DNA of 64,000 nt, taken from the NCBI GenBank assembly GCA_938743325.2, contig OW568878.1, forward strand, positions 558,001-622,000, in the 5' to 3' direction. This document shows, in pieces, positions 20,135-30,509 of this stretch; within the stretch, counting starts at the first letter, position 1, and each line of letters begins with the position of its first letter. The stretch is from Pycnococcus provasolii. Taxonomy: Eukaryota > Chlorophyta > Pseudoscourfieldiophyceae > Pseudoscourfieldiales > Pycnococcaceae. The notes below the pieces were generated by a model. The model was not told the origin of the DNA and did not search any database. It worked only from the letters and a program-made list of their open reading frames with translations. Made by a program: the position numbers and the translations under genes.

Positions 20135-22441
20135 ATGTCCGTGCTGCCTGTGACTGTGCGCGACGTGCGTGATGATGTCCACGACGTCGTCGGCGTCGGC
20201 GTCGGCGTCGGCGCGTCCTCCGACCTCTCTGACCTCCTCCCTCCTTTGGTGGAGCAGCAGAATCAAAATCAAAATCAAAATCACAATCTTCCTCCTTCCT
20301 CCCTCTCGAAAGTTACGTCGTTCGTGCGTCTGGCGTGCACGCGCGTTCCGTGCTCCGCAAACTTCACAAACACGTCAGGAATACCGCTCGGCGTGATCGT
20401 CACGCCATCGAACTTATTCGCAGAACAAGCAGGAGGAACAGCCTCAGCAGTGCATATCGCGAGACCGCCCATCCTATGCGCGCACTGTGGAGCGTGCTCG
20501 TCGCCGTTCTCGCGCGTCGACGCGCACTCAGGAACGTGGGTGTGCGCGCTATGCGTCAGAGCCAACAAACCGGCGCCGGACTACGTTGCGGACGCGCGAG
20601 CGTGCCTTGAACTGTCGCACGCGTCTATTGAGTACACCGTCGAAACGCCACCGGCGAACGCAGTGCCGCCAACGTCATCACCAACCACGTCGCATCAACC
20701 CGCAACCGTCGTCTTCCTCATAGACGAGACGCTACCACCCAAGGCGCTCGCAAACGTCAGGCACGCCGTGCTCATGGCTGCGGAGGCGATGCCGGCATCT
20801 TCTCGAGTCAGCCTCATAACGTTTGGGAGGTGCGTGACAGTGTTCCACGTCGGTGCGGAGCATGAAACGGACGACGCCGTCGCGCCGTGCATTGCTACAG
20901 CTCTGCCCGCCGCCGCATCCATGACGAACGGCGACGCTGCGGACAACACGACGACAAGCAGCTTCTCCACGCTCACCTCGCTCGTCGAGGAACTTGGAGG
21001 CGTGGCGCCGCTCGTCGCGCCCGTACGCACACGCCTCGGCGAGTTTCGACGCGCCGTGCGCGCCGTGCGAAGCCGGCCAGACACAGCCGCACGCAGCCTA
21101 GGCGCGGCGGTGGAGGCGAGCCTTGCGCTGTTCGCCGCGACGGCAGACGGCGTCGCGAACGCCGTGGGTTCGCCAAGACGGCGCATTGTCACGTTCGTCG
21201 GCGGACCGTGCTCAGACTCGGACCCGAACCTGCAAGCCGCCATGCATGAAGGGCAGGAGGAGGAACCCGAGGCGGCGCTAACGTCCGTGCGCGAGGCGCA
21301 GGCACGCGTCGCCAGCCTCGCGCGCGCGTGCGTCGCTGCTCGATGTCCCGTTGACCTGCTTCCGGTGGGGCCGAACGTGCACATGGGCGTCGCGGAGATC
21401 TGGTCACCTCTGTGCGAGGTGACTGGAGGCATGCTGGCGCCGCCACGGCGCTCCGCCGAGGATGCGGCTGCGCTAAGCTCCGACGCCGTGGCATGCGCCG
21501 CGCGCGCGGCGGACGGAAGTGGTGGAGTCGTCGACATTCGCGTGTCGCCTCCCGCACGCGTTGTGCACATTATGGGCGCTGGTGTGGCTGTGGGCGGGCG
21601 TGGAGCTGCGCTCGCGGCGTCGAGTGCGACGGGCGGACGCCCGCCGCCAAGCAGCGCGGCGATGTGGCAGCTCGACGCACCGCCCGGAGGATGCCTTGCA
21701 GCCACGATCGCGCTGAACGGAGATATCGCACCTGGGGGTGGTATCGTAGTGCAGGTGACGTACACACGACGTCTTCCGAGCGGTGGGTGGAGCGCGCGTG
21801 TCACGACGCAGCGTATTGCCGCGACGACTGACGATGACGAATTCATCGGATCGGTCGACACCGAGGCGGCTGCATCGCTCGTTGCCAAGGGTGCGGCATC
21901 GCTTGCAAAGTCGCACGAGTTGGCCGGTGCAGGTGGGGTGCTCGCAGAGAGCGGTGACGAGGCGGTGGCGGCGCGCATGGAAGCGGTGGCGGAGTCGCTG
22001 GGGAAGAGTTTTGGAGCGGTGGCGTCGTCGGATACAACAGCTCAGCCAAGACAAGGGTGGTTCAACAACCTGATTGCGGCGATCGCACCGCCCGGTGCAC
22101 CGCGCTTGCGCGCCGTTCCCGCGGTGTTTGCACCAATCTTGGAGACGGCGTGGCGCATCGCGAACGCTGGACCCATCGCTGATCCGGAGATGGCTGCCTG
22201 CATGCGTCGGCTCGTGCTCCGCTCGGAACCTGAACTGGCGCTGCGGTACGCGCCCACGTGCGACGGCGGCGAGGCGCGTCAGCGCGCGTGGCTTGCCGAG
22301 CGCGGTGTGATCTTGGCCGAGCGCACGCTGCAGGCGAGCCAGACAAGGTCTCCGTCGGCTTTTTTGCCGCCGCCACCCACGGTGCCGATGGAAGCGCCTG
22401 CGGCTGTGCAGCCGCCCATGCACGCGCGTGGCGAACCATGA
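20135..22441 (+). CDS. SEC23-like COPII coat protein
   Basis: 768 residues from the ATG at 20135. SEC23 is the inner COPII coat subunit and GTPase activator for SAR1 at ER exit sites. Seen in order: RVPCSANF...IPLGVIVTP near residue 75; a zinc finger CAHCGACSSPFSRVD...WVCALC; ELSHASIEYTVE; a vWA-like trunk (VVFLIDETLPPKALANVRHA, SLITFGRCVTVFHV); a beta-sandwich ending IVVQVTYTRR...SARVTTQRIA; and a helical part (VDTEAAASLVAKGAASLAKS). The gelsolin end is reduced. The high Ala/Gly content and divergence suggest the SEC23C-like paralogue of plants and not the canonical coat subunit. Confidence 0.85.
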   Translation: MSVLPVTVRDVRDDVHDVVGVGVGVGASSDLSDLLPPLVEQQNQNQNQNHNLPPSSLSKVTSFVRLACTRVPCSANFTNTSGIPLGVIVTPSNLFAEQAGGTASAVHIARPPILCAHCGACSSPFSRVDAHSGTWVCALCVRANKPAPDYVADARACLELSHASIEYTVETPPANAVPPTSSPTTSHQPATVVFLIDETLPPKALANVRHAVLMAAEAMPASSRVSLITFGRCVTVFHVGAEHETDDAVAPCIATALPAAASMTNGDAADNTTTSSFSTLTSLVEELGGVAPLVAPVRTRLGEFRRAVRAVRSRPDTAARSLGAAVEASLALFAATADGVANAVGSPRRRIVTFVGGPCSDSDPNLQAAMHEGQEEEPEAALTSVREAQARVASLARACVAARCPVDLLPVGPNVHMGVAEIWSPLCEVTGGMLAPPRRSAEDAAALSSDAVACAARAADGSGGVVDIRVSPPARVVHIMGAGVAVGGRGAALAASSATGGRPPPSSAAMWQLDAPPGGCLAATIALNGDIAPGGGIVVQVTYTRRLPSGGWSARVTTQRIAATTDDDEFIGSVDTEAAASLVAKGAASLAKSHELAGAGGVLAESGDEAVAARMEAVAESLGKSFGAVASSDTTAQPRQGWFNNLIAAIAPPGAPRLRAVPAVFAPILETAWRIANAGPIADPEMAACMRRLVLRSEPELALRYAPTCDGGEARQRAWLAERGVILAERTLQASQTRSPSAFLPPPPTVPMEAPAAVQPPMHARGEP

Positions 22442-22600
22442 TTTGGTTTGGTTTGTTGCAAATTATCGCATATTCAGTAATGTAATTGAGTTTACTTCGT
22501 CTAACGGTCGTCCGTTCACACCAATTCCCCCTTTTACCTTCCATCCAATCCAATTCAATGGCGACTTTCTAGTGAACTGAAGAGTAAGGTTCCGAGGACA

Positions 22601-22646
22601 TTAGGGTTAGGGTTACCAAGACATTAGGGTTAGGGTCGTTAGGGTT
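22601..22646. repeat. TTAGGG-like tracts before COG1
   Basis: Two copies of CATTAGGGTTAGGGTT and one GTTAGGGTT within 46 bp, ending about 107 bp before the COG1 start codon. The spacer between SEC23-like and COG1 (22442-22753) holds nothing else I can name. Confidence 0.7.
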
Positions 22647-22753
22647 TTGAAAGGGTCCCTCCCTCCCTCCCTGCCAGCTCTCTCCCCTGCCCTTCCTGGA
22701 GAGAGGGCGATCCCTCCCCGGATTTTCATCTTTGCCAACCCATAATAATAATA

Positions 22754-25573
22754 ATGGCAATGGCGACAACAACCATGTCCGCGGGTGCAGGTGCAGGTGT
22801 CGGTGTTTCCATGGTACCTTTGTCTCCGTCGTCATCGTCATCCTCGTCATCGTCATCAGCGTCGTTGTTGTTTGAAAGTCGTAGTATATTTGATATCAGA
22901 GTGATTGAGAAACAAACGCGTGATTCCATCTCTGCTAAGTCGCTTGCGCTTCGATCTTTATTAGGGGACTCGTACAGGGACCTCCTGAAAGCGTCGGACC
23001 TTATCGGCCATATGAAAACCACCGCACTTACCATAAGTAGCGGTGTGTCGAACCTCGATAAGACGTTTGTGGATATGCAGGCTCTCATAGCCGCCGATCA
23101 GTCATCCAGCGACTCGTCGCCCTTCTCACAGTCAAAAGCAGGTCGGGGGGACATATTCGCGTCGTCGCAAATATACACGACAGGATCGCAAATAAAAATG
23201 ATACTCGACACGCCGGAAGTGCTGTACGGCTCTCTCGACGAAAAGGACGTCAAGTATGCCGCCAGAAGATTCATGGCCTCTGAGGTGGTGCACGCCTGCA
23301 TCATGGCGAACGCGAAAGAAATCACGCAAAAGAAGTTTCCACTCGTCGAACACCAGTGGCCGCTCGTTGCCAAGTTCAAGCATAAAGTTATTGAAGCGGC
23401 GGCGCTTATTATTGCAGAAGAAGAACTCAACGATATGACCAAACTCGCTGATGCCGTCATCGCGGAGGCGCTCCTGCTTGGCGAACAGGCGGCACAAACG
23501 TTAGCGCGGTTTCTAAAACGAAGGGAAAACGCCATAATTGCCGCAGTGAAGAAACACCAACTAAGGACGGCTCTCACGCTCGCACAGAGGGCAATTGTCA
23601 GCGCACGAGCGCTCTTCCTCGGCGACGGCGTCGGGGGCGCACCACTCGTTGGTGCATCCACGAACGACTCGCTCGCGAACGTGCTCTTCGCGGGTGTGCC
23701 CGATCCAAGCGGAACGCTCGCGCGAGCGTGGGCATCCGCATGCCGACGATCCGCGGAGCTGCTCGCGCCACTTCCCCCAGAAGAGGTGGCACGTGCTGCT
23801 GACGCGTGGATCGACAGACTTGCCAAAGGTGTGGCAAAAGAACTACCTTCAGCTCTCGCGTTCGCCAAGGATGCCGCCGAACTCGCGGATGTGGAAGCGG
23901 AGATGCGGTCTGCGACGCACCGCGACGCGGGATCGGGCACAGCCAACGCTGTGTACACCGCAGGAGATGCCGCTTTCCTATCTGCCGGTGAGGCTTTACT
24001 AGGGCGACCTCTCGACATGTTCGAGGAGCTATTCGACGCGCCATTCGTTGCGGCGTGCGCTTCTCTGACTCAAAGGAATCTTGCATCCGCATGGCAGGAA
24101 GTTGCATCCGAGGGCGTCGAATCTGCCGTGACAGCCGCGGCGCAGGAGGCGACTCCATTCGCAGGACGCTTTGACCCCGTCCAGACAACAGCAAATGCCA
24201 GACAGTCGTCGTCGTCGACATCGTCGTCGTCGTCTCCACTTCCCGTGGCCGAGTTCGAGGCGCGCCTTGCCGCGGCAGGTGCAGGAAGTGCGCGCCTCCT
24301 TGCGCGCCTCAACATGCAAGCGAGCCAGCGACGCGCCGCCAAATTGGCACCCGCCGTGGCATCTGCCGCGGAGGAGGCGGCAGAAGCCGCGCTCAAGGAC
24401 GTTGCAGCACGCGTGGAAGCACTGTCATCCTCATTCTCCTCTTCTTCCGTGCTGCCCGCGCTCGCTCTCGCTCGCGTCTGCGACGCGCTCGTCGCGAGCC
24501 CCGCTCTCGCAGAACTGCTTGGCCCTCACGAGGTTTGGGGTGAAGCCGCTGCCGCATCGTCGGGTTCATCCGTCTCGCACGTCGTGCGGAGGCTCAGCGG
24601 CAAGCCCGTGCCAGCCGTGGCGCGGTGGGCAAGCAAGTTTGGCGAGGTGGCGCTTGCTGCTCGCGCACTGTGGAGTGGGTGGGTCGTCGCAGAGCTGCGC
24701 GAGAGCATAGTGACAGCGCTGACCGCCGACCAGTCGCTCGCGAGCGAAGACACGCCGCGCAGCTGGGAGCCTGCATCAGACGAGGACACCGTTCTGCTTC
24801 CCGCTCACATCTCGCCGCCCTCCGCGGACATGGCATTCGCCGCGTGCCGGGAAGCAGCTCGCGCCGCGTCGCTCGCGGGACCGCAGGGCGCCAAGAGCGT
24901 CGCAGTATCCGTGGCGCGCCTGGGCGACGAGCTCTCGTCCGCCTTCCTCGAGGCTGTGATGGAACGCGTATCGGCGTCGCCGCCGCTCGGGGAGAAAGGG
25001 GTCGTGCAGATGCTTTTTGATGTCTTTGCCGTATTGTCTCTGCTCGCGCCGCCGCCTGGGACGCCCGCGCCGGCGGATGACGCCGCACGGCGTTCGGTGG
25101 TTGGCCAGGCTCTGCGCGCTCTGAGCTCACGTCTCGACCCGATCGACTGGGCAACGTACGAGCCTCTGCTGTGGATGCGCGGCGCTGCGGCGGTTAAGCG
25201 CGTGAAGGGCCTCCTCAGCCTAAGAGGGGGGTCGCGAAGCGCGCATGTGGGCAGCGGAGTGGCGCCGGAGGCACGCACGACGACGAGCGTGGATGCGCAC
25301 AACATCGTGTGCGCGTCCACACCTGCGCCACGATTTGCGCTACTTCCGGTGAGCGCGCCCGCGGCAGCGGTGGCGGAGGCGCGCGCGGCGACATCTGCCG
25401 CTGGATGGGCGGATGCCGCCCTGCTACCCGATGAGTGGAGGGCTGGAGGACGGCTGGAGGGCGAGGATGCGGAAGAGACGAGCGGTAGCCTCCTCGGCAG
25501 CAGCCTGGCGAGCGGCCCGCTTGGCCTTACGAAGTTTTTTAAAATCGGCACATTTGCGAAGTGGGGTCTTTAA
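22754..25573 (+). CDS. COG1: Conserved oligomeric Golgi complex subunit 1
   Basis: 939 residues, ATG at 22754. COG is the tethering complex for retrograde vesicles within the Golgi. After a Ser run the N-terminal motif IFDIRVIEKQTRDSISAKSL and LLGDSYRDLLKASDLIGHMK are typical of the COG1/VPS51 N-terminal coiled coil, followed by helices (AARRFMASEVVHACIM, LPLVEHQWPLVAKFKHKV-like segment, FLKRRENAIIAAVKKHQ) and a long Ala-rich helical body. Length is close to plant COG1. It follows the SEC23-like gene on the same strand and is convergent with the helical-repeat gene (gap about 165 bp). Confidence 0.85.
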   Translation: MAMATTTMSAGAGAGVGVSMVPLSPSSSSSSSSSSASLLFESRSIFDIRVIEKQTRDSISAKSLALRSLLGDSYRDLLKASDLIGHMKTTALTISSGVSNLDKTFVDMQALIAADQSSSDSSPFSQSKAGRGDIFASSQIYTTGSQIKMILDTPEVLYGSLDEKDVKYAARRFMASEVVHACIMANAKEITQKKFPLVEHQWPLVAKFKHKVIEAAALIIAEEELNDMTKLADAVIAEALLLGEQAAQTLARFLKRRENAIIAAVKKHQLRTALTLAQRAIVSARALFLGDGVGGAPLVGASTNDSLANVLFAGVPDPSGTLARAWASACRRSAELLAPLPPEEVARAADAWIDRLAKGVAKELPSALAFAKDAAELADVEAEMRSATHRDAGSGTANAVYTAGDAAFLSAGEALLGRPLDMFEELFDAPFVAACASLTQRNLASAWQEVASEGVESAVTAAAQEATPFAGRFDPVQTTANARQSSSSTSSSSSPLPVAEFEARLAAAGAGSARLLARLNMQASQRRAAKLAPAVASAAEEAAEAALKDVAARVEALSSSFSSSSVLPALALARVCDALVASPALAELLGPHEVWGEAAAASSGSSVSHVVRRLSGKPVPAVARWASKFGEVALAARALWSGWVVAELRESIVTALTADQSLASEDTPRSWEPASDEDTVLLPAHISPPSADMAFAACREAARAASLAGPQGAKSVAVSVARLGDELSSAFLEAVMERVSASPPLGEKGVVQMLFDVFAVLSLLAPPPGTPAPADDAARRSVVGQALRALSSRLDPIDWATYEPLLWMRGAAAVKRVKGLLSLRGGSRSAHVGSGVAPEARTTTSVDAHNIVCASTPAPRFALLPVSAPAAAVAEARAATSAAGWADAALLPDEWRAGGRLEGEDAEETSGSLLGSSLASGPLGLTKFFKIGTFAKWGL

Positions 25574-25737
25574 AAAATGGAATATAAAAGGAAAGTCGCT
25601 TACTTCGTCCATTCACATGCACCACCCAGCCCACTTCATTGTATTGGCGCCGAAAACATTGGCTTAGTATGTAGAGGAATGGCCAAAAAGCAAAAGAAGT
25701 TGGATGGGGAATGTATGTATGTATCTGTAACACGTCC

Positions 25738-28536
25738 TTAACAAACTCTCCCGGGTATGCTCGGCTTGATGTCGAGCGGGTTGACAAGCTTTCTCGCGCC
25801 AAGTGCGTCCCACAGGTGCGATCCCGTGGGCAGAGGACGAGGCGGCGGCTTCGGTGGCGGGAGCGGAGGAACTTCCTTGAGCGGTGCGAGGATGGAGCTG
25901 GCCTCGAAGCAGAGAATTGCACGAGCCACGGCACTTCGCATGCTCTTGTTGCTATCCTTTACTCGAGCCAGCGCACAGAGGGTGTGAAGCACGCCCGCAT
26001 CCTCGAGATACTTGGCGTCGCAGTGCGGAGCGAGCGCGGTGATAAGCAGAGCCATCGGGTCAGCGACGCTCGTCGGACAGTCCTCAGTGAGAGCCTCAAG
26101 TACAATAGAGAGTTCGCCATTCACGTTGTCACTTAGAAGCTGCCGCAGGACGGGGTGCATTGCGGCACACTGCAGCGCGCCTGCAGCATCGCCTCGCACA
26201 TTTGCCGTGAAAGGCGGGATGAGCTCCTCCGGAACGTCCGCGAGCGCAGCCTCGTCGTCGCCCTTCTCTTCACCCTCGGCATCCTCGCCTGATTCCTCCG
26301 GAGGAGGCGTGGGGGTTTTGGATTTCTCCTCCGCCGCCGCCGCGCCCTCCTCCCCGTCACCACCTTCCAAAGAGCTTCCAAGGGCTGGAAGCTCCTTCTC
26401 TTCAATCTCCAGGCGCTCCGCCTCCACTGTGGCGCGAGCGAGCTCCACACCCGCTTGAAGCCAGAGCAGCATTTGGTACGCCGCCCCGCTCGCCGCCTTC
26501 ACTTTCTCATCCGAGACACCCTCGAGCGTTGCCGCAGCCTTCTTCCATGCCTTTCGCGTGGGATTATTAATATCCTCGCCGACGCTGCCGCCGTCGCGGC
26601 TTGCGTCGATTGCCACGATCTTTGCCAAAAGCGCACGCACGAGGCGCCGGCGTGCCTGGTTCCAGTCGGATGCAGCCGACAGCGGCTCGCCAAGCACCTG
26701 CAGCAGAGCCTGAACGACGGTGCTGCAGCTCGGTGGCGGTCTGTGGTAGCTTCGTAGCTCCGCGATCCCCTCAAGCTTGTAGATGGCGTCTCGAACCGCG
26801 GCGAAATTGGCGACTGCATCATCTCTTGCCTGGGTGACGGCTGCCCTCTCCGCGGCGATTTCGTCGTCTGTCTTGATGTCATCTTCCGTCGCGGCGGCGC
26901 CTTCGCCTTCCCCCTCCGGGGACCCCTCGCCCTCCTCCTCCTCCTCTTCCTCCTCCTCCTCCTCAACCTCCGGCGGCGGCGGCGTGAGCATGTACAGCAG
27001 AACGTGAACGATATTCTGCTTCTTCGCGAGCTTCTGCCGCGTGACTTGGTCAGCAAGCAGAGCCTGCAGAACGCGCAGGCAGTTCACCTGCAGCGACGAG
27101 TCCAGCGCAGGGCCGGGGCAGTGAAGGTCCGTCTTAACGAGTAGGTTCGCCTCGTTGATGACCGCATCTCTGGCAGCCTTCTGAGCAGCCTCGAGCGCCT
27201 CGATGCGCGCCTCCTCCAGCCGCAGTTCCGACTCTGTCAGGAACGGCGACTTCATGAACAGCAGGTCGCGCTCCGTGGTGTCGATCGGTTCCTCGATTTC
27301 GATGTACTCGGGCATCGCCGGCGGCATTGGCAGCATGCTCCACAGCACGGGGAAGCCTGCGACGGCGTGAAAGCGCGCGCACGCATCCTTGGAAACCTTG
27401 AGCATGTTCGCGAGCGCGTGTGTCGCGGAAACCTGCAGCATGACGTTGTCCTCCCGCCCCGTGTGCTCGATGAGCGTTTCGACGACGCCGGCATTGACGG
27501 CGTCAGACTGCACCCACGACGGCTCGCCCAGGTAGCGCGACAGCGCGTCGCATGCGGCTATGATGCAGTCGTCTCCACGGAACTCGCGCGGCGGCGGCTC
27601 GGCATTTTCGTCCGGTGCCTTTGCGCCATCCGCCCCGCCCTCCTCGCCTTCCGGCGGTGGCGGCAGTGGCTTGGGCTGCAAGACGGCGACGAGCGCGTTC
27701 GTCACGTTCGCCTCCACGAGCTGGTCGTTGAGCGGATCGTATCTGCCGCAGTACCACACGAGTCTTGCCGCTTGCATGGCCACCTCCTCCTTTCGGTCCC
27801 ACCCAAGGAGCCTGATGATGTCCCCCTTGGCTCGCGCCCTCGCCTCAAAGCCGTCTCCGTCCACTTCCGACTTTCGTCTGGGCGCTTCGACGTCGCCGAT
27901 GAACACCGCCGCTTCTTGTGTGGAGAAGCATAGGCTTGACAGCGCTTCGATGGCGACGAGCGTGGCGCTGTCCACTTCCTCCGACGGCGGCAAGGGTGTT
28001 TTCTCTCCCGTCTCCTCGTCTTCTTCGTACTCGACGAAGGTTGCGCACGCCCACAGCCCTTGCATGAGTTTTTCGAAGAGGAGTTGCACGCGCGCCTCCT
28101 GCGGCCAGTCGGAGGCGGCGAGTGCCGCCTCCGCCGCCTTTTTCCGCAGTTGGTTGTTGCTGTGCTTGAGCGACGTCCAGATTTCGTTGACGATTCCTTG
28201 CGGGCACCTGAGCTCAGGCTCCGGGTCGGGCGGTCTCTCTTCGTCGCTGTCGTACGCGTCGTCGTCTTTCAGTTTCTGAATTTCCTCCTGTCTTCGCACC
28301 CACGCCTCGTGCGCCTCCCCTTCGTACGGTTGGCACATCGCCTTGATATGAAGCGCGTCGTGCTCGAGTGCTAGGAGTAGTCCAATCCCCTCGATTCTCT
28401 GCATAGGCTCCGGCGAGATTATCTTCGCACACAATAACGCTATGTCAGGAAGAGGAGGTTCCTCATCTTCTTCAGGCCCTAACCCTCCCTTCGACGCGTC
28501 TGCAGGAGAGGCGTCAGCTGCAGGCTTGGGCGGCAT
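25738..28536 (-). CDS. Armadillo/HEAT-like helical-repeat protein
   Basis: 932 residues, ATG at 28536. After an acidic Pro-rich head come repeated helix pairs of about 40 residues with Ala/Leu periodicity (for example ATLVAIEALSSLCFSTQEAA; VNAGVVETLIEHTG; MLQVSATHALANML), typical of armadillo or HEAT folds. A poly-Glu segment near residue 520-535 and a second acidic Pro-rich linker (PTPPPEESGEDAEGEEKGDD) interrupt the helices. No catalytic motif is seen. I do not recognise the family; a scaffold of cytoskeleton or flagellum is possible but unproven. Confidence 0.7.
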   Translation of the reverse strand: MPPKPAADASPADASKGGLGPEEDEEPPLPDIALLCAKIISPEPMQRIEGIGLLLALEHDALHIKAMCQPYEGEAHEAWVRRQEEIQKLKDDDAYDSDEERPPDPEPELRCPQGIVNEIWTSLKHSNNQLRKKAAEAALAASDWPQEARVQLLFEKLMQGLWACATFVEYEEDEETGEKTPLPPSEEVDSATLVAIEALSSLCFSTQEAAVFIGDVEAPRRKSEVDGDGFEARARAKGDIIRLLGWDRKEEVAMQAARLVWYCGRYDPLNDQLVEANVTNALVAVLQPKPLPPPPEGEEGGADGAKAPDENAEPPPREFRGDDCIIAACDALSRYLGEPSWVQSDAVNAGVVETLIEHTGREDNVMLQVSATHALANMLKVSKDACARFHAVAGFPVLWSMLPMPPAMPEYIEIEEPIDTTERDLLFMKSPFLTESELRLEEARIEALEAAQKAARDAVINEANLLVKTDLHCPGPALDSSLQVNCLRVLQALLADQVTRQKLAKKQNIVHVLLYMLTPPPPEVEEEEEEEEEEEGEGSPEGEGEGAAATEDDIKTDDEIAAERAAVTQARDDAVANFAAVRDAIYKLEGIAELRSYHRPPPSCSTVVQALLQVLGEPLSAASDWNQARRRLVRALLAKIVAIDASRDGGSVGEDINNPTRKAWKKAAATLEGVSDEKVKAASGAAYQMLLWLQAGVELARATVEAERLEIEEKELPALGSSLEGGDGEEGAAAAEEKSKTPTPPPEESGEDAEGEEKGDDEAALADVPEELIPPFTANVRGDAAGALQCAAMHPVLRQLLSDNVNGELSIVLEALTEDCPTSVADPMALLITALAPHCDAKYLEDAGVLHTLCALARVKDSNKSMRSAVARAILCFEASSILAPLKEVPPLPPPKPPPRPLPTGSHLWDALGARKLVNPLDIKPSIPGRVC

Positions 28537-29544
28537 GGTGTAATATTAAGCACTCAAGAATACGACACTGGGACCTCTATTAACTCTTATTAACTGTAAC
28601 TTATGTATGCCAAGAAACACTTAACAAGTGACCGTTAAACCGTTAAACAAGTCGCTCTTGAAATACAGCAGTCACCAGGTATGGTAACTCCCTTGCACAA
28701 GAAACACCACCACCTGGAGGGCTTCGAAGAATGCTGCGGCCCCTTAAGGTATTACGGTATAAAATTAAGGTGTATGAGGCTTAATTAATTACGCGTCTGC
28801 TCAAGGCCTCACCTTTAGTCGTCGCTTATCAAACCACGGCGTGTGAGGAGTGTCCTTTAACTCCAGCCTCTCGAAACCACTCCTGTCATTCCTGTGGAGG
28901 GAGGGGACTACTGGGCCGCTGGTTGAGTAGTATGTACTACTGGTGGACTCGCACACCCTCAGGTAGTGAGTGCTTCAGCTCAGACTGTCAAAATTGGACT
29001 CCCCTTAACTTTAACTTTACGAATAGTCTACTGTAGAGAGACGGCCTACATAGTCTAGAGGACTATGTAAAGTTACAGTATTCTTGCCCTATGATAGTTC
29101 TAGTCGTGGCCATCACGTTTTCTCAGTACCTTATTACCTACCACCTTGGAGGCTGGAGCGCCTTGGAGCTGAGACTTGAGAGGAGGGATGGTCACCCTCG
29201 CGAGAGGAGGGATGACCGTCACCCTCGCGAGACCAACGTTCATCAGCGGTTCCAACTCTGAAGACTGAAGGTGGTGAACGGTCTAAGGGTACCCGTGGTG
29301 TTAGGGTTAGGGTTAGGGTTAGGGTTAGGGTTAGGGCTAGGGTTAGGGTTAGGGTTAGGGTTCGCCTCCTCCCCCGGCTCCTTCTCGAAGCTTTGCTGAT
29401 TGGATTTCCCAGTGTACGGGTACCCGGGTACGGTACGGCGCCCCTTCTCTCGAGACCGCATCTCGAGACCGTATCACGTGACACTCCCGTGTGTCGTGTG
29501 CCCTTCCAGCCGTTTCATTCTCCACACAGCACGCACTTGTGTTC
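28537..29544. other. Spacer with repeats, no gene seen
   Basis: No coding signal that I trust. Contains a 25-bp direct duplication (29178-29228, GAGAGGAGGGATG...CACCCTCGC twice) and the long TTAGGG array listed separately. It holds the promoters of the divergent helical-repeat and GST genes. Confidence 0.5.
29301..29362. repeat. TTAGGG array, about ten units
   Basis: About ten consecutive TTAGGG units with one CTAGGG variant, the longest telomere-like array here, 182 bp before the GST start at 29545. Intact genes on both sides show it is interstitial, not a chromosome end. Confidence 0.9.
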
Positions 29545-30369
29545 ATGCTCACAAGCGTGAGTTCTCGTGTTCAATCTTGTCGTCATCCATCTCGTCACGT
29601 TCTGTCACCGCGAGTTCTCACTTTTCGTCGTTCACGCTCACTTGTCATGGGAGCTTCTTCGTCCTCGTCTCTTTCTCATCCCGGGGAGTCTCTTGAGCTT
29701 GTGTATTTCGATATCGCGGGTGTGGCTGAGAAAGTGCGTCTGGCATTCTCATTAGGTCATGTCCCGTTCACAAATACCAAAGTGGCGTTTGACGAGTGGG
29801 CTTCGATCAAGCCTACGACGCCGTTCGGACAACTTCCCATCTTGAAGATTGGATCAGACACGACGATCGCGCAAAGTGATGCCATGCTCAGGTATGCAGG
29901 AACTCTCGCACAAAATAAGGGAATCGACCTCTACCCACAAGACAAACTTCTCCAAATCGAAGAAGCGCTGGGAATGACGAACGATATCGGACGAGACCTG
30001 CGACCGTGCATCTATCTCGCGATGAACCCAACCAAGGCGGGGGGATACCCAGAAAGCTTCAAGGGCACCCCGGAACAAGCAGAGCTCGTCAAAAACGTGC
30101 GCACCGCCTTCATGACTGACGACTTCGTCAAGTACATGTCCAAAATCGAAGCGAAGCTTGAGAGCAACGGAAACAAGTTCATCGCAGGAACGGATACGCC
30201 GACCATCGCGGACTGCGCGCTCGTTCCTCAGCTGAAGCACTTCACCAAGGGTGTGCTCGACCACGTCCCGACGACTTGCCTCGACGAATACAAGAACATC
30301 AAGGCATACATCGACAAGTTCATGAACCTGCCGGAAGTTGCAGCCTGGTATGCAAACAACAAGAAGTAG
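29545..30369 (+). CDS. Glutathione S-transferase, sigma/alpha-like
   Basis: 274 residues from the ATG at 29545, or 240 from the ATG at 29647 (MGASSSSS). The N-terminal thioredoxin-like domain begins LELVYFDIAGVAEKVRLAFS with the catalytic Tyr expected at the YFD position, then PTTPFGQLPILKIG (cis-Pro and glutathione-binding strand) and IAQSDAMLRYAG (the Ser-Asp glutathione contact). The C-terminal helical domain has the N-capping TIADCALVPQLKH. Between the two ATGs the 34 residues are Arg/Ser-rich without acids, like an organelle-targeting peptide, so dual targeting by alternative starts is plausible. Conjugates glutathione to electrophiles or acts as a peroxidase; the substrate is unknown. 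Confidence 0.9.
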   Translation: MLTSVSSRVQSCRHPSRHVLSPRVLTFRRSRSLVMGASSSSSLSHPGESLELVYFDIAGVAEKVRLAFSLGHVPFTNTKVAFDEWASIKPTTPFGQLPILKIGSDTTIAQSDAMLRYAGTLAQNKGIDLYPQDKLLQIEEALGMTNDIGRDLRPCIYLAMNPTKAGGYPESFKGTPEQAELVKNVRTAFMTDDFVKYMSKIEAKLESNGNKFIAGTDTPTIADCALVPQLKHFTKGVLDHVPTTCLDEYKNIKAYIDKFMNLPEVAAWYANNKK

Positions 30370-30509
30370 GACCGCGCGTGTGATACTGTTGCGTGTGTTG
30401 TAGCAAACATACAAAAATTTAGTGCATGTTTCTATTTTGGAGCGAGGGCGGAGGGGCGGGGGGGGGGGGGGAGGGGTCACGGCTGCGTATGTATGGTATG
30501 CGTAGTCAC

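Noticed and set aside
20695-21978. 427-codon frame antisense to the SEC23-like gene
   Set aside because: Ala/Ser/Arg-rich shadow of a GC-rich gene; the plus-strand frame has the zinc finger and trunk motifs.
29301-29362. A true telomere
   Set aside because: Intact genes continue on both sides, so it is interstitial.
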